A DNA stretch of 64,000 nucleotides from JAVVXB01 sp036651815 (GTDB taxonomy: Bacteria; Bacillota; Clostridia; Christensenellales; CAG-138), in assembly GCA_036651815.1 (NCBI GenBank), contig JAVVXB010000014.1:1-64000 (forward strand), in the 5' to 3' direction. Positions 45,733 through 55,186 of the stretch are shown here, in pieces. The notes beneath the pieces were generated by a model. That model was not told the DNA's origin. It did no database searches and was given only the letters and a program-made list of their open reading frames with translations. Numbering within the stretch: the first letter of the stretch is position 1; each line of letters opens with the position of its first letter. The position numbers and the translations under genes were made by a program.

Positions 45733-45832
45733 NNNNNNNNNNNNNNNNNNNNNNNNNNNNNNNNNNNNNNNNNNNNNNNNNNNNNNNNNNNNNNNNNNNN
45801 NNNNNNNNNNNNNNNNNNNNNNNNNNNNNNNN
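45733..45832. other. Assembly gap of 100 N
   Basis: Exactly 100 undetermined bases inside the IS3 remnant. The same 55 bases end at the gap on the left and begin after it on the right. The contigs therefore probably overlap, the true gap may be negative, and coordinates after this point could be shifted. Confidence 0.98.
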
Positions 45833-45887
45833 TTGCACTGGGATTCACCTGTATCGCCTTGTTAAACGTTTCGAATACAAGGCGATT
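45833..45887. repeat. 55-base exact repeat right of the gap
   Basis: Identical to 45678-45732, begins at the first base after the N run. Confidence 0.95.
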
Positions 45888-46385
45888 CTGGTTACGTGGG
45901 AAATAATGGTGCGGTCGTATCAGTCTAAAATGGCGCTCAGATACAGCTTGTGAACCATCGACCCTTCATACCATTTGAATTCTGTCACGTCCGTTACTCA
46001 TTTTTCGGTCGGCATAGTTGAGTTGGACTCTCGTTTCAAAAGGTTTTCAGCTGTGGTTTCCGGCGTGGATTTCATATGCTTCTTCGCCTTTTTGCGAATA
46101 ACAAAATGGATATACAACGCTTTCATAATTCGGTGAATCCGGTTTTGCTGTAATGTATGCCGTTGAAGTGATTGATCCATGCAGTCCTTCTACGATAACC
46201 AAGAATGTGGTTGAATCTTTCATCATATTCCCGAATCAACTCTGCTAGGTGAATATTTCCCTGTTCCATTTGGGGTACAGCGCGATGAACCCAGTTATAG
46301 TAGGCTGCCTTGGCGATGCCGACACACCCGGCGGATGCTCCAATGCTTTTTAATGCTAAAGTGTTGTATTGCTAAATAATACGAT

Positions 46386-46720
46386 TCAACGCGTAGCTTT
46401 CCCAGCGTCTTCTCCCTTCGAATTCCTTCCCTTTTTTAACAGTTCAGCCAACATTTTGCTTTCTTCCAACTGTCGCTTTAAGCGCTCATTCTCCCTGCAA
46501 AGCCGCTCCAGCTCGTCCACCTCATCGTCACTTTTTGGTGGCCCCGGAGGTCTTGCGCCCTTCTTCTCCAAGCTTATCGTACTTTTTTTACCCATGAATC
46601 GACTCGGCTGTAAGACACTTCGTAGCATGCCGCCGCTTCCTTGTAGTTGCCGTCATGGGCAATACAATATTCCGTGTAACCAATGCGCTCCTGCGTGCTT
46701 TCTCCATTTGCACAAACGAC
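46386..46720 (-). pseudogene. IS3 orfA remnant (helix-turn-helix and leucine-zipper protein)
   Basis: On the minus strand the frame QERIGYTEYCIAHDGNYKEA, then SYSRVDSWVKKV, is the HTH part of IS150-type OrfA. It shifts frame near 46570-46590 and continues as KKGARPPGPPKSDDEVDELE and LCRENERLKRQLEES, the zipper part. The split shows a broken gene. Confidence 0.75.
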
Positions 46721-46736
46721 GCCCTGCAGGTATAAT
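46708..46736 (+). promoter_or_regulatory. Promoter of murI, lying at the edge of the IS3 remnant
   Basis: TTGCAC (46708-46713), a 17-base spacer, perfect TATAAT (46731-46736), then AAGGAG and the GTG start of murI. The -35 box overlaps the presumed start region of orfA. Confidence 0.7.
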
Positions 46737-46762
46737 AGCATTATATGTAAGGAGAATGAACT

Positions 46763-47539
46763 GTGGATACAAGACCCATTGGTTTCTTGGATTCCGGGCT
46801 TGGCGGGATCAGCGTACTGCGATCCGCCGTCCGGCAACTTCCCCACGAGGACTATCTTTATTACGGAGATAACGGCAACGCTCCCTATGGTGATAAAGCA
46901 GAAGCGGAGATTACGCGCCTCACGCTGATCTGCGCGCGTGCGCTTGTGCAGCGCAATGTCAAAGCCATCGTGCTTGCGTGCAATACCGCCACCGCCACCT
47001 GTATCGAAACCATGCGTGACGAATTGGATTTGCCTGTCGTCAGCGTGGAACCAGCCATAAAACCCGCATGTAGCGTGCCCGGCAACGGCCGTATTCTCAT
47101 GATGGCAACCTTGGCCACCACGCACTTGAAGCGTTATCTGGATCTTCAATCCCGCATGCCCGATCCATCTCGCGTCATCAACGTCCCTTGTCCTGGTCTT
47201 GTGGATCGCATCGAACAAGGTATATTTCGTGCAGATGCCTTTGACGACCTGCTGAATCGTTATCTGTACGCATACAGCGGCATACAAATCGATGGGATCG
47301 TCTTGGGCTGTACGCACTATATCTTCGTCAAGCAAGCCATTGCGCGCTACGCAAAGCTTCACTTTAAAGGGCCTTGTAGAATCTATGACGGTAACGATGC
47401 GACCGCCTTGCAGCTTGACCACATCCTGCAATCACAACATTTACAGAATGACCGCGGTTCCGGCAAGGTTGTGTTTCTAACCAGCGGAGAGGCAGCGCAT
47501 TATCAACCGATCTTTAATCTGCTATTTCAGCAACCTTAA
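46763..47539 (+). CDS. murI: Glutamate racemase
   Basis: 258 residues. It makes D-glutamate for peptidoglycan. FLDSGLGGISVL near the N-terminus, YYGDNGNAPYGDK, and the two catalytic Cys in VLACNTATATC and VLGCTHYIF are the family hallmarks. The start is GTG with AAGGAG 8 bases upstream and a near-perfect promoter. Confidence 0.95.
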   Translation: MDTRPIGFLDSGLGGISVLRSAVRQLPHEDYLYYGDNGNAPYGDKAEAEITRLTLICARALVQRNVKAIVLACNTATATCIETMRDELDLPVVSVEPAIKPACSVPGNGRILMMATLATTHLKRYLDLQSRMPDPSRVINVPCPGLVDRIEQGIFRADAFDDLLNRYLYAYSGIQIDGIVLGCTHYIFVKQAIARYAKLHFKGPCRIYDGNDATALQLDHILQSQHLQNDRGSGKVVFLTSGEAAHYQPIFNLLFQQP

Positions 47540-47753
47540 TCGATATCAATGTGCTTGATGAACCGACAACCAATTTTGATCAATCAGCCTCAGCGGTCAA
47601 AGAAAGCCGAATCTCGCTTACGCTTGATCCCGCTTTCATTGACCGTCTGTGTGAGATTCGTTGCGTGCTGTCTTTCTGTGTGAAACCTGTGATATATATA
47701 ATCGATCGTGGCAGCATCCACCCAGTCTACTTCTTGCATAGTGCGCGCCATTT

Positions 47754-47781
47754 TTGACGAGTTGCACCAAGATATTATAAA
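47754..47781 (+). promoter_or_regulatory. Promoter and possible operator of the YheO-type regulator
   Basis: TTGACG (47754-47759), a 16-base spacer, TATAAA (47776-47781). AATCG and CGATT, 6 bases apart, form an inverted repeat right after the -10 box, a possible self-regulatory site. The 284-base gap from 47540 shows nothing else. Confidence 0.5.
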
Positions 47782-47823
47782 ATCGATCGAACGATTAAAT
47801 CGCACAGAGGAGAACACAAACTC

Positions 47824-48447
47824 ATGAATATCGTTTTATTGGATGCGCTTTGCCGTACTGCAGCCGCACTTGCAGAGATGTTTGGCAGAAGCTGTGAAAC
47901 GGTGGTACATGATTTTTCCAATGCAGACTGCCGCATTGTCGCGATATTTAACGGGCATGTATCCGGCCGCAACGCAGACTCAACTGATACAATTTACGGG
48001 ATTACGATTTCCTCGCTCGATTGCAAAGAAATGATTCCTGATTGCGACTATGTCAATACCATGGTTGTTACGAAGGACGGTCGGCGCATTAAGACCACGT
48101 CGATCAATTACATCGGAGAGGGCTATCATTATGTACTGGGCGTCAATTTCGATACGTCAGCATTGGAAGCCGCAGATGGCGTGCTGCGCGATTTGCTGTC
48201 AGCCGATGGTGATTTTGATAATACAACGCTTGCGGATAAAAAACTTTCCGCTGCATTTGACCAATGTCTCGCGATCGTTGGCAAGCCCATCGGAAAACTG
48301 ACCAAGCGCGACCGGATGCAAATTGTTTCGATACTCAACAATAACGGACTTTTTTCGGTGCAAAAAGCCGTTCCGTATGTATCCGAACGGTTCGGCATGT
48401 CCCGATTTACAGTCTATAATTATCTCAATGAACTCAAGCAGAAATAA
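47824..48447 (+). CDS. YheO/DauR-type PAS-HTH transcriptional regulator
   Basis: 207 residues. The N-terminal ~115 residues are a YheO PAS-like domain (GRSCETVVHDFSNADCRIVA, TIYGITISS, YHYVLGVNFD). The C-terminus is an HTH (VQKAVPYVSERFGMSRFTVY, NYLNEL). Proteins of this class include DauR, which controls D-arginine use in Pseudomonas; most members have unknown ligands. AGAGGAG precedes the ATG. No obvious target operon is adjacent. Confidence 0.88.
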   Translation: MNIVLLDALCRTAAALAEMFGRSCETVVHDFSNADCRIVAIFNGHVSGRNADSTDTIYGITISSLDCKEMIPDCDYVNTMVVTKDGRRIKTTSINYIGEGYHYVLGVNFDTSALEAADGVLRDLLSADGDFDNTTLADKKLSAAFDQCLAIVGKPIGKLTKRDRMQIVSILNNNGLFSVQKAVPYVSERFGMSRFTVYNYLNELKQK

Positions 48448-48532
48448 AGACTGCTCCTCCGACCCGCAGAGGGCCGTATGGCTCTGTTGCTCAACCGGAT
48501 CGGTACAAATCAGTTTTCCAAAATTGATGTTA

Positions 48533-49942
48533 TCATCTCTCGGCTTGCGAGAGCCGGCGGCTGTGGGCTTTCCACTTCCCCGATCGAAAGCGCAGTAGTG
48601 TCAGCAGGCCGCGTAGACATAAATCGATGCCCATTGCATACCATGCCCCAGAAAGGCCCAAGCCAAGTTTGCTGACAAACAGAACGGAAAGCGGCAAGCG
48701 GACGCAGAGCATACAGAGCATGCCAATGAGAAGAGGTGCCACGGTATCACCCGCGCCGCGCAACACACCGGACGTAACGATGGATATCGCAAACATTGGC
48801 TCTGCAAACGCAATGATCCGCAAAACGGCCGAACCTTGTGCACATACGGCTGGATCAGGCGAGAACAGTCCGATCAGTGGAACTGAAAACAGGTACATCA
48901 ACGCACTGACAACGATCATAACGGCAACACACATGCAAATGTTGATGCGCGCAAAACGTTGCGCAGCATGTTCATCGTGCGCACCGAGCGCTTGTCCAAC
49001 CATGATGATTGCCGCTGCGCTGAAGCCGTATGCGGGATTGTAGCAGATTCCCTCGGCCGTGGTAGCCAGATGATGTGCCGAAAGTGAAATCGTGCCCAAC
49101 GAAGAAATGACAGCTACATAGAGAATTTGACCAATGTTGATGATTCCCCGTTCCCCCGCAATGGGAACACCAATCCGTAGAATGCTTTTGACACATTGCT
49201 TTTTAAGACGGTAACTGCATCTTACTGAAAATCGCAGTGCATCCTTACGAGAAAATAGCAGGCCCAGCATGACAACACCCGTTAACCCTGTTGCAAACGC
49301 GGTGGAAATTGCTGCACCGCGCACGCCAAGTCCTGCACCCCACATGAAAATACCGCCGAAAACTGGCAAAACACGGCTTGGATAGATCAGCAGAAAATTA
49401 CCGACTACATTGAGAAGGTTTGCCAAAATGGAAACGACCATTGGCGTACGTGTGTCACCGCTACCACGCACCACACCATAGAGTGTAAGCCCCACAAAAT
49501 TCGGAATGATGGCATAGCTGATGATGCGCATGTACGCAGTCGCGTCCGACACAACATCTGCTTCCGCATTCATCCAATGGGGATAGTGCGGCGCAATAAA
49601 CTGTGCGACGACCGTGAAAAATAAGCCGAGCAGAATGCACAGTACCAACGACTGACGCGCATAGTCCCCAGCAGTTTTATATTCCTCCGCACCCCAACTA
49701 TGCGCAATCAAGACAGTAACTCCACCGGATACAGCCATCGACATTGCATTAATAAACCAGATTGGAGATGCGTTAAGCGCGGCAGCCGCCGTTGCGGAAG
49801 GGCCCAAATAGCCAACCATCGCCGTATCTACAATATTGACAAGCGTGATCATTATATTTTCGAAAATGGCCGGTATGGCAAGCACAACAACCTTGCGAAT
49901 CGCTTGCCGCCGGGTCAATGGATACAATGTCGCTGTTTCCAC
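48533..49942 (-). CDS. MATE family efflux transporter
   Basis: About 469 residues with twelve hydrophobic helices. The N-terminal IPAIFENIMITLVNIVDTAM and VGYLGPSATAAAALN and the second-half repeat IGVPIAGERGIINIGQILYV are MATE-like (NorM/DinF group), cation-coupled drug or metabolite exporters. A GTG at 49942 with AAAGAG upstream is the best start; the open frame reaches a TTG at 50008 without a ribosome site. A promoter and palindromic operator lie upstream. Confidence 0.9.
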   Translation of the reverse strand: METATLYPLTRRQAIRKVVVLAIPAIFENIMITLVNIVDTAMVGYLGPSATAAAALNASPIWFINAMSMAVSGGVTVLIAHSWGAEEYKTAGDYARQSLVLCILLGLFFTVVAQFIAPHYPHWMNAEADVVSDATAYMRIISYAIIPNFVGLTLYGVVRGSGDTRTPMVVSILANLLNVVGNFLLIYPSRVLPVFGGIFMWGAGLGVRGAAISTAFATGLTGVVMLGLLFSRKDALRFSVRCSYRLKKQCVKSILRIGVPIAGERGIINIGQILYVAVISSLGTISLSAHHLATTAEGICYNPAYGFSAAAIIMVGQALGAHDEHAAQRFARINICMCVAVMIVVSALMYLFSVPLIGLFSPDPAVCAQGSAVLRIIAFAEPMFAISIVTSGVLRGAGDTVAPLLIGMLCMLCVRLPLSVLFVSKLGLGLSGAWYAMGIDLCLRGLLTLLRFRSGKWKAHSRRLSQAER

Positions 49943-50106
49943 AATCGCTCTTTCTTCGGCATAAACCAAAATTATCGTGGTTAGGGAAGTCACCCACAAG
50001 TTGATCAAGTGATTGCGCTGCTAACAAATGCTTTCAGTCAGGCCGTGTCTCCGTGATCCGTCCAGCCTGATGTGCCCTCAGTCAGCATTGCGGTTATCCC
50101 GTTAAT

Positions 50107-50154
50107 CGAGCAATCTTGCTCGAATATTATACATATGCCACCGAACATCTGCAA
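50107..50154 (-). promoter_or_regulatory. Promoter and palindromic operator of the MATE gene
   Basis: Minus strand: TTGCAG (50149-50154), a 17-base spacer, TATAAT (50126-50131). Directly downstream, at the expected start site, is the 16-base inverted repeat CGAGCAA-TC-TTGCTCG (50107-50122). The arrangement suits a MarR- or TetR-type repressor. Confidence 0.65.
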
Positions 50155-50275
50155 TCTTGCCTTGACATCGTAATACTATAGCATAATCATCGTTCGGTTT
50201 CTATCCCGATATTAATCGAAACACACATGCGCATGATCTGCAGTAGAACTATGCCTAAGGACAATTATTTTCATT

Positions 50276-53200
50276 TTATAAGCTATTCTGCTGATCAGCA
50301 CGGCTTTTTTCACATTCGCCCATAAAGATGAAATAATGCAATGTCCCGTACAGCTTTTCTGGTTCGATCGGTTTTGCAAGATGTGCGTTCATACCCGCGT
50401 CTTTGCTTCGTTCAATATCATCCTCAAAGGCATTTGCCGTCATCGCGATAATCGGAATAGACGTTGCATTCACTTTGCTCAAATGGCGAATTTTATTTGC
50501 CGCTGTCAAGCCGTCCATGATCGGCATACGAATATCCATCAGGATCGCATCATAATAACCGGCATCCGCTTCGCTGAACAATTTCACTGCGCGCGCTCCG
50601 TTTTCTGCGGTTTCCACAAGGAAACCTTTGTTGGTGAGCAGCATGGTTGCCACCTCCGTGTTGAGCGGATGATCCTCGCAGAGCAGCACCCGTTTACCTG
50701 TGAAATCATAGACAATAGGCTTTGCTTCCTCTCTTGACGCTACCCTTTTTCCTAGCGCCTGTGTAAGAGCGCTAGTCACACTGGATTTGCGTATGGGCTT
50801 GTACATCAGCAAATTAACGCCCGCCTGTTTGACTTCGGTTTCAATGGGCGCGCAATCCAAAGACGTCATAATGATGATTGTTCCATCCGGTCCAATGATC
50901 TTTCGGATGCGCTCAGCTGTTTCCATGCCGTCCATTTCTGGCATTTTCCAATCGATGAACATGATATCAAAGCGATCTTGATTGAACCATTTATCCTGAA
51001 TCCGTTCAACAGCTTCTCGTCCGCTGGTCACATATTCCGCATTGATTTCCATCTCTTTCAGTGTCTGCATTGCATTTTTGCAGGTGTTGATATCATCATC
51101 TACCACAAGTGCACTCAAGTTCGCAAAATCGTTCTGCTGCTGTTTTTTTGTTTCCCCGACACTACCAAGGTTCACATCCACGGTGAATTTTGTGCCCTGA
51201 TCTTTGATGGAATCTACTTTTATTCTTCCATCCATCATGTCCACAATATTTTTACTGATGGCAAGGCCCAATCCGGTGCCACCATATATGCTGGTTGATC
51301 CGCCGTTCTCCTGCACAAACGGCTCAAATAAGTGCGGCATAAACTCTTCTGACATGCCGCATCCAGTATCTTCAATCACAAATCGAATCATCGCGCCGCT
51401 TGCGGTTTTCTTCTGTTGTGAAACGTTTAATGTCACTTTTCCGCCCGCGGGGGTAAATTTGATGGCGTTGAATATCATATTGATCAGTACCTGCTGGAGC
51501 TTCATTGTATCGCCCTGATAACAGCTGCCCACATTTGAATCCACCATGCAGTCGAAATCCACGCCCTTTGCCTGCGCCTGCACATTGCAGATGGTATTCA
51601 CATCACTGATGAAATGCTTAAAGCGAATTTCTTCGCTTTTGAGCAGCATTTTACCACTTTCAATGCGGCTCATATCCAAAATATCGTTAATAAGCGACAG
51701 CAGAAAACGGGAAGAGCTTTCAATTTTTGAAATGCAGTCGGCTACTTGCTCGTTGTTCCCGATGGATTGCGCCGCAATGGCGGCCATTCCAATGATGGCG
51801 TTCATCGGTGTTCTGATCTCATGACTCATGCGTGAAAGAAAATTGCTTTTTGCAGTGCTTGCCTGCTTGGCAGCGGTCAATGCTGATGCTAGAATTTCGT
51901 TCTTGCAGTGTTCCTCTTCCAGCAATTCTGTCACATCCGCTCTCGTCAAACAGATATGTCGGGATGCCTTATCCACAAAGAACGCGCGCATCTCCTTGCT
52001 TCGGATGCTACCGTCGCTGCTCGTTGCTTTATACTCGAAGGAATAGTTTTCATCCTGCTCCAAGCAGGCGATCATATGCTTTAAATCAAGATGCTTCCTC
52101 ACATGTTCCCGATAGGTATCAAGCACTGTGTTTTCTACCATGTCTTTGGCAATTGCATCATAGGAAGTACCAAGTGGTAGAACCACGCTGTCAGCCATGT
52201 TGACACTATATATCGTATAGGTGTTGTTATCCACATCCAAATCCGCAACATAGTCATAGTTCTGTGAAACAATTTGCTGAATCAGCATGGATGTTTCTTT
52301 TAGCATGCACTCTGTTCGCTTTTCTTTATCAATATCACAAAAATGCATAAAGCACAGAATGTCCTTGGTCTCCGGGTTTCGATACGTCTTTACTGTAATT
52401 CTGACCCAAATGGCCTTTCCATCATCTGTTTTGTTTTGATAGTCCAGCGAATAGGCAGTATCTCCATTTGCAAAGTCCTTCAGCATTCGCTTGCGGTTTA
52501 GCATGAGCCGAATTTCACTGCGCTGTTCTTCCGTCAGCGCATGATGTGCAATCTGTTCCACGATCTCCGAATAAGTGAACCGATCGCTGACCGACAACAA
52601 ATTGCCATTGAGCATCACTGACTCCAACACATTCTGCGTAGCGTTGGCACGAATTTTTGCCAGCAGGGTTTCGCTGCCGACGGCATTCTGATACTGCAAT
52701 TCCTTTTGAAAGCGCTGCTCCATGAGCCTCTGCTCTGTCACATCCACGCCCGTACCAATGGCGTGGTGCGGATTTCCGTCTTTGTCAAATATATTGGTGT
52801 AATCCAGTTTTTCCCACCAATATTCTCCAGTTTCCATATTCTTCAATCGAATCAGATCGCTCGCGTTTTTTGCACCATCATGGATTTTCTGATACACTGC
52901 GCGAAATTTATCTCTATCGTCCGGATGAATTAAACCCTCTTCAATCAGACTCTCCGGTAGATTTTCAATTTCACGATCCAACTCCGGATGGATCGATGCA
53001 TGCCATTTATGATAGCTTCTCCGATCTTTGAGATCATATGTCCAGACAATTACACCCGTCTGTATCGCTGCGATCACAAACTGTTCCTCTATCCTTTTGT
53101 ATTCTTCTGTGGAAGAAGCGGTTGCAATCGCCTTAACCGGCTTTCCACTCTCATCAAAGATATTGGTATAATGCACCTTTGTCCAGACATATTGCTCTTC

Positions 53201-55054
53201 CTCATTGGTCCTTAGCTTGAATTCTCTGATAATTTCGCAGGCTCCATCCTTCAGTTCCTGATGCATCCGCCGATAATCTTCCATGTGGTCTGGATGCACG
53301 AATCCCCGGGCAAGAAAGCAATCCGGAAAGTTTTTCATTACGTCGGGTATATTGAACATGCCTTGGGAGAAATTGCTAATATACGCAACATCCGAATGCA
53401 TGTCAAATTCCCAGTATTGCACGTGGGCATGGTTGATTGCCATTGTCAGTATCTGCCGGCTCTCCTCAATTTCTGTCTGCAATTCTTTTTGCTTTGTGAT
53501 ATCCACAAACACACAAAGAAAAAATTGCTCCCCGTTTTCATCGGTCATCAATTCCGCTTTGGCGGAAATCCACTTGACGCTGCCGTCCTTGCAGATAAAG
53601 CGATTTTCGTTTTCCACTGTGGTTTCTCCGCTGCGAAGCTGATCGGATATAATCTGCGTCATCACCGCAGCATCTCGCGGAAAAAGCACATCCACTAATC
53701 GATTGTGAAACAACGTGCTAAATTCTTCCCGGCTGTATCCCAGAAACTTAAACAATCCGTCATTTGCGGAGAGTACGGTCCATTCCTTGTCAAACCGGCA
53801 GCGAAACACTGCTCCCGGGATGTTATTATACAGCGCGGTTATTTCCACGGTGCTGTCCAATAGTTTTTTATGCGCCTGTTCCATCACCAGTTTGCTGTTT
53901 TTTTCATCCGTAATATCGCTGATGTATTCAATAAACGCTTCTTTACCCCGCCAGTCGATAATCTTGCCTTTCACGGTATAGTATCGATGCAATCCTGAAA
54001 TACATAACTCATCCTCGTACATATGAGACTTGCACATATTTTTAACTTTGCAAAAACCGCAGGGCGCATCTTTACCCATCATATGTGCATAGCAGGTTTT
54101 CCCGTTGTAATCATCCGCATCCTTACCCACCATACGAAATGCCATTTTGTTTGCATAGTACATTTCGTAGGTGGTCGTATCGCATACAAACACGGCTGTG
54201 TCAGACTCATCCAGAATTTCCTGATACAGCTCTGTTTCCTTCGAGATATTGTAAAACACCGCATGCAGCAGTGGGTAACCATCCAGTTCGCCAATCTTTT
54301 TCCCCTGTAGATGTACCCAAACCAAAGACCCATTTACATGCACTTTTCGAAAGGTAATATCCACTTCTATATCCTGTGATATGGCAGCCCGAACCTCCCG
54401 TATGACACGTTCGGCATCCCCAGGATAAATCATTTCCGAAGCATCTTTGTGTATCAATTCTTGATATTCCGCCACGGAATGGCCAGATAGTGCCGGTATC
54501 CCATCCGAAAAATAAATGGTCTCAAATTGATCGGACACCTTGTAGATCGCAACTCCGCCAGGAATGGAATTGACCAGGTTTTCCATCTGCACCTTTGCCT
54601 GATTCAATTGTTTATTGAGCGGTTCCGATGCACAGGAGACGGAAAAAAGCGTTCCATCCTCCTGAAGTTGATAACCAATGGAGGCATGCACCGCACAGAT
54701 GACGAAGCCTTCTCCCTCATCACGGCAGGCAAAATTGACGCATATCTCCATGACGGCAAAACTTCCGCTTGCGTCACCAACGGTCACATGCCCAACGATA
54801 TAAACGCCGCATGCGCCCAATGGAATTTCCGTCATGGCATGCATCTGATAGCGAAAGGGTGTGGGAACGGCGAGTATATCCGCTTCCAAAATATTTCGTA
54901 GCGTTTTTTTACCGATCACATATTCGCTTCTACCAGTGCCAATCCAGGAAACATCCTCCGTTAAGCAAGATAGCGTGCCCTCAACACTACGTTTCTCCAA
55001 ATATTGAACTAGAAAATTGGCGACAACTTCCTTGCCATTTTTTGCTTTGCTCAT
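50276..55054 (-). CDS. Soluble multi-PAS hybrid histidine kinase/response regulator
   Basis: About 1592 residues, no transmembrane helix. In order: an NTF2/SnoaL-like domain (about 1-140, FLVQYLEKRSVEGTLSCLTE), about seven PAS-type segments (about 150-1060), one of them Cys-rich (GKDAPCGFCKVKNMC), a HisKA domain with SNFLSRMSHEIRTPMNAIIG (phospho-His near 1095), a HATPase with ENGGSTSIYGGTGLGLAISK, and two receiver domains with intact Asp in IMFIDWKMPEMDG and AILMDIRMPIMDG. It should sense cytoplasmic signals and relay phosphate through its receivers; no HPt domain is present. GGAG 9 bases before the ATG at 55054 decides the start. It follows the c-di-GMP-type gene by 132 bases. Confidence 0.92.
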   Translation of the reverse strand: MSKAKNGKEVVANFLVQYLEKRSVEGTLSCLTEDVSWIGTGRSEYVIGKKTLRNILEADILAVPTPFRYQMHAMTEIPLGACGVYIVGHVTVGDASGSFAVMEICVNFACRDEGEGFVICAVHASIGYQLQEDGTLFSVSCASEPLNKQLNQAKVQMENLVNSIPGGVAIYKVSDQFETIYFSDGIPALSGHSVAEYQELIHKDASEMIYPGDAERVIREVRAAISQDIEVDITFRKVHVNGSLVWVHLQGKKIGELDGYPLLHAVFYNISKETELYQEILDESDTAVFVCDTTTYEMYYANKMAFRMVGKDADDYNGKTCYAHMMGKDAPCGFCKVKNMCKSHMYEDELCISGLHRYYTVKGKIIDWRGKEAFIEYISDITDEKNSKLVMEQAHKKLLDSTVEITALYNNIPGAVFRCRFDKEWTVLSANDGLFKFLGYSREEFSTLFHNRLVDVLFPRDAAVMTQIISDQLRSGETTVENENRFICKDGSVKWISAKAELMTDENGEQFFLCVFVDITKQKELQTEIEESRQILTMAINHAHVQYWEFDMHSDVAYISNFSQGMFNIPDVMKNFPDCFLARGFVHPDHMEDYRRMHQELKDGACEIIREFKLRTNEEEQYVWTKVHYTNIFDESGKPVKAIATASSTEEYKRIEEQFVIAAIQTGVIVWTYDLKDRRSYHKWHASIHPELDREIENLPESLIEEGLIHPDDRDKFRAVYQKIHDGAKNASDLIRLKNMETGEYWWEKLDYTNIFDKDGNPHHAIGTGVDVTEQRLMEQRFQKELQYQNAVGSETLLAKIRANATQNVLESVMLNGNLLSVSDRFTYSEIVEQIAHHALTEEQRSEIRLMLNRKRMLKDFANGDTAYSLDYQNKTDDGKAIWVRITVKTYRNPETKDILCFMHFCDIDKEKRTECMLKETSMLIQQIVSQNYDYVADLDVDNNTYTIYSVNMADSVVLPLGTSYDAIAKDMVENTVLDTYREHVRKHLDLKHMIACLEQDENYSFEYKATSSDGSIRSKEMRAFFVDKASRHICLTRADVTELLEEEHCKNEILASALTAAKQASTAKSNFLSRMSHEIRTPMNAIIGMAAIAAQSIGNNEQVADCISKIESSSRFLLSLINDILDMSRIESGKMLLKSEEIRFKHFISDVNTICNVQAQAKGVDFDCMVDSNVGSCYQGDTMKLQQVLINMIFNAIKFTPAGGKVTLNVSQQKKTASGAMIRFVIEDTGCGMSEEFMPHLFEPFVQENGGSTSIYGGTGLGLAISKNIVDMMDGRIKVDSIKDQGTKFTVDVNLGSVGETKKQQQNDFANLSALVVDDDINTCKNAMQTLKEMEINAEYVTSGREAVERIQDKWFNQDRFDIMFIDWKMPEMDGMETAERIRKIIGPDGTIIIMTSLDCAPIETEVKQAGVNLLMYKPIRKSSVTSALTQALGKRVASREEAKPIVYDFTGKRVLLCEDHPLNTEVATMLLTNKGFLVETAENGARAVKLFSEADAGYYDAILMDIRMPIMDGLTAANKIRHLSKVNATSIPIIAMTANAFEDDIERSKDAGMNAHLAKPIEPEKLYGTLHYFIFMGECEKSRADQQNSL

Positions 55055-55186
55055 AGTTTGTTTGCTCCTTCTCCACATTCGAAAAGGAAATCATTGCTTC
55101 CATTTTCAGCAAGATAGCGTGATGCAGATTCATTGGGTTACGGTCATCATGATTGATTGTGCGTTTCGTATTAAGTCGAATCTTGC

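Larger units (their letters stand above)
45320..46340 (-). pseudogene. IS3 orfB transposase remnant (DDE integrase), interrupted
   Basis: Read on the minus strand: MKSTPETTAENLLKRESNS (46000-46090), then LYLSAILD and NRLVFETFNKAIQVNP flanking the gap, IFHSDRDFQYT, SMSRIGYCIDND, and the final VHFYNGERHQKRFGNRTPME. These are the DDE-domain blocks of IS150-type OrfB. In-frame stops follow TEK and KAF, so it is inactive. Part is duplicated or missing because of the N gap. Confidence 0.8.
45184..46740 (-). mobile_element. Decayed IS3-family (IS150-like) insertion sequence spanning an assembly gap
   Basis: Remnants of orfA and orfB of an IS3 element are read on the minus strand between the amidohydrolase gene and murI. 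Both are broken by stops and frameshifts. Ends are approximate: the left end lies near the terminator-like hairpin at 45268-45302 and the right end close to the murI promoter. Terminal inverted repeats could not be fixed by eye. It contains the 100-N gap. Confidence 0.75.

Noticed and set aside
45343..45906. 187-codon plus-strand open frame across the N gap
   Set aside because: It runs through 100 undetermined bases and is the antisense of the IS3 transposase remnant.
46574..47431. 285-codon minus-strand open frame opposite murI
   Set aside because: Antisense shadow of murI; only its last ~45 codons, belonging to IS3 orfA, are meaningful.
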